The notes beneath the pieces were generated by a model. The model ran no database searches, was not told the DNA's origin, and was given only the letters and a program-made list of their open reading frames with translations. A DNA stretch of 64,000 bases, taken from contig NC_057792.1 in assembly GCF_014905175.1 (NCBI RefSeq), positions 9,961,101 to 10,025,100 of the forward strand. The letters run 5' to 3'. Position 1 is the first letter of the stretch; each line of letters begins with the position of its first letter. Below are positions 59,288 through 64,000 of the stretch, one piece after another. Source of the stretch: Aphidius gifuensis (lineage: Eukaryota > Arthropoda > Insecta > Hymenoptera > Braconidae). Made by a program: the position numbers and the translations under genes.

Positions 59288-59788
59288 CCCTAGCGGATGG
59301 CTCGACTCTCCAATGTAGCGACAGCGATTTGACAGCCATTCGACAGCATATATAAAACGTAATTCACGGGGTGCATTCCTTTAATAAAAAATTTTTTTTC
59401 GATTTGCAATTTCGCCCTGTAATACCGACTAAAAACTAGAAACAGAAACAACGACAAAAGTGATAAATATCTCTATGCCATATTCCAGACTTTACAGTTT
59501 ACGATAATGTGTGGTACGACCTATGTGACAATAACAAACAATCACAACAAGTCAATTTTCTATTTATTTCAGTTTGATATAAACATTGAACAGTTATTCA
59601 TCTAATAATTCGAAGCCAAAAAAAATAATGTCATGTGTCAGTACTGCCACTACAAGAAACAGCTTTTTCCTATAAAATTTTGGCCGGTATTACAGGGCGA
59701 AATTGCAAAACGAAAAAAAAATTTTTATTAAAGGAATGCACCCACGAGCACCGGATACTCAAAATGAGTTGGAAAAATATAAAATAAA
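59288..59788 (+). repeat. Family L copy 3 split by family W copy 3
   Basis: The left part CCTAGCGGATGGCTCGACTC...AATTCACG resumes after W as ACGAGCACCGGATACTC. W occupies 59369-59743 (GGGTGCATTCCTTTAATAAA to GGAATGCACCC) with ACG duplicated at 59366-59368 and 59744-59746. Confidence 0.82.
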
Positions 59789-60004
59789 TCAAGAGGCACG
59801 GTAGTGCCTCGCGTCAAGTATGAGAAAAAAAAAAAAAGTGGGAGAAACGAGATTTAACTACCGTGCCTATATATTATCGACACAAAGCTAACCCTAACCC
59901 TCCAATTTCTCGGGAAATTATTTTAAAATATGAGTGATCAGATAAATATATTATGTCTTCTGATCATTTTATTAAATCAATATCACACTTTTTTATAAAA
60001 AAAA

Positions 60005-62020
60005 AAACAGATTTTTTAGATGTATACTTTTCTTTTAAACTTCAAAATCATTTTTAGAAATTGCGCTTTAAAAGAAATTCTTATAAAACCTTACCGCACT
60101 CTGACAAACATTATAAAACCAAAATCAGATCAAAGCATTATGGCTGCCAAGTCCAGAGCAATTCACAACCTTATAAAATAAAAATTGAGCAATAATAGTA
60201 GAATGGTGTGAAAGAACCTTTATTTATATCATATACAGTATTCAATATCGCATCGTTGGTGCTACAGTATTCAATATCGCAGCGATGGTGCGCGCGCCAT
60301 ATGCCGTTGGGATATGGGCGCGAATCCTGCTCATCAGGTGTGCTAATGTACTAATATACAACATACACATGCTTGCTGATAAACGTAACCTTTTATTTAT
60401 ACATCCCTTTGTCTAGAGATGCACACGAGACGAGACCAGTCTCGGCACTTTCTCGTCTCGTCTCGCGAACTCGAGACGAGACCGAGACGAGACTGACAAT
60501 TTTTCAGGCGAGACGAGACCGAGACGATACTAGCATTAGTCCGAGACTTCTCGCGAGACTCTCGCGAGAGTCTCGTCGTGACGTCAATAATATCAAATTT
60601 GGTTTTCTTAATTTTTTTTTTTTTTTTTGTTGTGCCTTTTTTAGTTTCAAGTTCTTATACATCTTTATAATAACCATAAACAAACAAAAAAATATATAGA
60701 ATGAATAAAAATTAAATTGAAATCCAGCTTAATTTAAAAAAATAATGGTAAATTATATTTTGATTTAGACGTACGAAATAAATAAAGAACATCTTCATTA
60801 TATATGTTAAATCAAAGTATAAATAAGCATTTTTTTTTAATTTAAACTTAATTTATTTAATATTAATTTATATTCATTTTATATATTTTTTTGTTTGTTG
60901 TTCAGTACAATCGATACATACTTTTTGAGTTAAAATAAATGCAATATTCATTGTTAATTAATAATTGAAAAAAAAACTAATATAAAGTACTCATACGTTA
61001 TAAAAAAGTAAAAAATAAAAAAAAATATTTTATATGCATATATTACAAGAATGTATATATTTAAAAATGTTGTATTGATAATAAAAAAAAAAAGTTTACT
61101 TTTGTTCACTTTATATTTATACAGCCGAGACTAGACGAGACTCTGATTTTTTTTACTTGAGACGAGACCGAGACGAGACTCTGATTTTTTCAGGCGAGAC
61201 GATACCGAGACGAGACTGTTGTTTTGGTCATTTTTCGAGACCGAGACGAGACTCGATCAAATCTCGTCTCGTCTCGTCTCGTGTGCATCTCTAAATTCAA
61301 ATAATATATTACAAAAGGCACAAGAAACAAAGGCACGATAAAGACAAAGGCTTTTTAATAAAAATAAAAACAGATTTTTAAGATGTATACTTTTTTTTAA
61401 AACTTTAAAATCATTTTCAGAAATTGCGTTTTTCTTGAAGATTATTTAAAACCTTACTGCACTCTGACAAACATTATAAAACCAAATCAGAGAAAGCAAT
61501 ATGGTTTCCAAATCCAGAGCAATTTGACAACATCATAAAAATAAAATTGTGCAAGGTAATAGTAGATGGTGTGGGAAACCTTTATATTTACTTCAGTATC
61601 CAATATCGCATCGATGGCGCAAATTAAATAATGATACTTTAAGCTATGTTCCCAAGTCACATGTTATTGTTTATTTCTCTTTCTATCAAGTTTAATGAGT
61701 TTTTTTTTTTACATCATATGTAAACAAAAATATAAAATATTTTTATTTACGAAAGGATTTATTTTTGAATTTTTAAATCATCTGCCAGAAGCATCGGTCT
61801 ATAGAGCAAGAAAGCTAACATTTAGATGGTGTGAAAAAACCTTTGTATATGTCAGTATAGTATTCAATATCGCATCGATGGTGCGCGCGCCATATGTTGT
61901 TGGGATATAGGCACGAATCTCAGGTCTGTAAAGTTAGCACATGCCAGTCATGCTAATTATGGTAATATATACAACATACACATGTTTGCTGATGAACGTA
62001 ACCTGTTGTTTATATAGCTT
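60005..62020 (+). mobile_element. Direct repeat pair around a TAGAGATGC...GCATCTCTA element
   Basis: The block 60005-60410 (ACCGCACTCTGACAAACATT, ATGGTGCGCGCGCCATATGC) recurs at 61360-62020. Between them, 60415-61293 has ends TAGAGATGCACACGAGACGA and TCGTGTGCATCTCTA and long (GAGACGAGACC)n arms, hAT-like by its ends but without a clear TSD. The second block holds an open stretch 61755-61845 (FIFEFLNHLPEASVYRARKL) homologous to the minus-strand remnant near 40.25 kb. The whole may be one larger, dead transposon. Confidence 0.55.
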
Positions 62021-62900
62021 TCCGTTTTTATTGTGCTTTTGGGAATATATATATATATATTATTATGTTCCTTATATAAAAAGGACAGTTGTCATCGATC
62101 TTCCTAAGATTTGATTGGTTATTTGGTTTTCTTTGTCATTCTCATGTCATTTGTCATTTTGTCTTTGTCGGTTGTTAATGAAATAAATAAACAAATTTTC
62201 TTTCTCAGTCACTCACATTTTTTTTTTTTTTCCTGTCGTTAAGGTAATCAATAAATTTATTTGTTTATATATTTTGAAATCAAGATTTGACAGATCGCTT
62301 GAACAAAAAATAGTCTTTAAATTATAATAACTGTTTTTATTGATAATAAATGAACTGATTTATATATAACTTTATTAATATGATGATGGAAAAATCAATA
62401 GGCTTATGTACAAGAAAATAAAAGTATGTATCTATATAATATCCACATACATTCTATTAAGAAACAAAAAAAAAAAAAAAAGAGAATCATTTTATTCACA
62501 ATTTTATTGACAATTGAGAATGTAATCATTCTATTTTGACAAAACTGATTATTATTTCAGTATAACTATTGATAAATATATGACTGTTATAATTTATTGA
62601 TGGAACTGGTCATGTTGATATGATTAATGGCATAGGTGTTTATTTTTATAATTTCTTCTTTCACATCTTATAAATAATTCACGAAAATGAGTAATGTCAC
62701 ACTTTGTTTAGAAGTTGTGGTGAATTATGTAATGAAAAGAAATTGAAACAAATAAAATGAGGATTCGAAACTTTAAAGGTAATAATATGTTGGTTGTTGT
62801 CTTGATATTAGTTCGAGCGTCATACTAAATTCCAAATTGGAAAATATTTATTAGTCTTACAAGATTTTCATGTATCTAAGCTAGGCAATTTTTTGAAGAA
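62021..62900. other. AT-rich intergenic DNA, no gene seen
   Basis: It contains an AT microsatellite near 62047-62065 and a few poly-A/T runs. No repeat shared with the rest of the window was recognised. Confidence 0.3.
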
Positions 62901-62904
62901 GTTC

Positions 62905-63130
62905 TTTGATCAGGCGGCCTTAATAAAAAGAAGTTAAGGTTTCTTCATCAATTGATCAGGCTGGCCTTATTAAGGATAAATAAAGGTTTTCTCGATCAAT
63001 TCTTGATCAGGCTGGCCTTATTAAGGATAAGTTAAGGGTTCCTTGATCCAATCTTGATCGAGTTATCCTTAATCAAGAATCTTGATCAAATTTCGATCGA
63101 ATTTCCAGTGTTAAGGGGACATTGATCAAG
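62905..63130 (+). repeat. Short tandem repeat, ~46-51 bp units
   Basis: TTGATCAGGCTGGCCTTATT followed by AAGGATAAGTTAAGG recurs about three times (starts near 62907, 62953 and 63004) and then drifts (TTGATCGAGTTATCC). No frame. Confidence 0.65.
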
Positions 63131-64000
63131 TCTCAATCAAGACTTGAAGTCAAATCGGGCTAGCCTGACCAGATTTCCACTCAGGATCATATTTATAAAG
63201 AAGAATTTTTAAAAATACTTAAGAACATAATAATTCGCTCTGTGAATGAATGATTAATTAATCAAAATATACATACCCCTGAAAACGGAATAGTAAAATG
63301 GAAAATGTTTGAAGTAAGCACAAAATGTTATAAAAAATGGATTTTTCGACAAAGGTTGCCGGAAATTTCATTTTTTATAAATTATATATTATTCGTGAAA
63401 ATATAAGTAAGTCGATTTTTTGAAAATTAATAATCAACATAAATGAAAAATAATTGAAAAGAAGATTTTAGAATAGGCGCATGATTTTTCAGATCTTTAG
63501 TTTATGATTTGACAAATGGCTCAAGAAAAACGAAATATTAGCCACTTTTGAATTTATTTTATCTACAAGTCGTGGTAAATATGCATAAAATAAAGAGTTA
63601 TAATCATTTCATGAAATTGTTTGAGATTTTGAGTTTGGTCTCAGATTCATAGTTTCACAAAAATTCTATTTAGAAATATATGTTTTATGTACATGACTTG
63701 AAGCAGGAAACGTCGTATTTCGTGTACAAGTTATATGCAAATATAAAAAGAGTCAAAATTGATTTTAAAATTTTTTAGGATAGAAGTACTGCACGGACAA
63801 AATGAAAAGTAAAATTTATCATAAAAATTGTATAATTAATATTTTACGGAGGAAAAGAAGAATCTAAGGACAAAATCAAATGAAAATTACCTATTAATAA
63901 AATGAAAATGGAGACGTGTTTTATATTTTTTAATTTGAATTTTACAATTTAAAAAAATAAAACACAAGCTTAACCATATTAATTTATAAAATTTACATTT
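63131..64000. other. AT-rich intergenic DNA, no gene seen
   Basis: No coding frame, inverted repeat or shared repeat was recognised up to the window edge. Confidence 0.3.

Noticed and set aside
59887..59902. Telomere-like CTAACCCTAACCCT
   Set aside because: Only about two units, internal, and insects normally use TTAGG. Chance or repeat-derived.
60373..60699. 108-codon Arg/Ser-rich frame
   Set aside because: It is produced by the GAGACGAGACC arms of the element at 60415-61293.

Overview
The window is AT-rich, intron-containing animal DNA. Two intact nuclear genes set the context: a striatin/Cka gene (nine coding exons, 28693-33371, + strand) and mitochondrial ribosomal protein mL44 (five coding exons, 50217-51522, + strand). 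Their short GT-AG introns, the AT richness and the protein wording fit an insect. A parasitoid wasp-like hymenopteran is my best guess from general knowledge, but the sequence alone does not prove it. There is no bacterial, plasmid or phage architecture and no CRISPR.

Nearly everything else is transposable-element (TE) debris, mostly short non-autonomous DNA transposons with inverted ends, nested several layers deep. Many boundaries can be fixed exactly because target-site duplications (TSDs) survive. There are 8-bp TSDs (hAT-like: 4730-5424, 20003-21080, 24675-25530, 26246-26544, 42414-43105, 56851-57691) and a 9-bp TSD (MULE-like: 17923-19121). TTAA-flanked elements lie at 37513-38017, 41718-43534, 42225-43476, 52189-53342, 52734-53211, 58183-58835 and 58301-58806. 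Three-bp TSDs mark 20385-20815, 26603-28360, 35319-35667, 56351-56510, 57512-57673 and 59369-59743.

Layout. 0-6.8 kb: a directly duplicated repeat carrying a decayed spliced reading frame, a THAP-domain remnant, and small elements. 7.6-17.4 kb: fragments of LTR retrotransposon around a 6.6-kb array of alternating inverted ~200-bp units and a long foldback. 17.5-28.4 kb: dense nested elements. 28.7-33.4 kb: striatin. 35.3-49.5 kb: nested elements that interrupt at least two unrecognised minus-strand coding remnants (37.24-40.29 and 44.27-45.45 kb), plus a tRNA-like sequence. 50.2-51.8 kb: mL44 and a small convergent coding segment. 52.2-64 kb: more nested elements and AT-rich DNA in which I see nothing.

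The two host genes have no evident functional link: striatin scaffolds the STRIPAK phosphatase-kinase complex and mL44 belongs to the mitochondrial large ribosomal subunit. In both, element debris comes within 175-335 bp of the start codon. The most interesting material is the nested TE stratigraphy, element families that keep their ends but carry different internal motif arrays, the inverted satellite with one-sided decay, and several multi-copy coding remnants that I cannot name.
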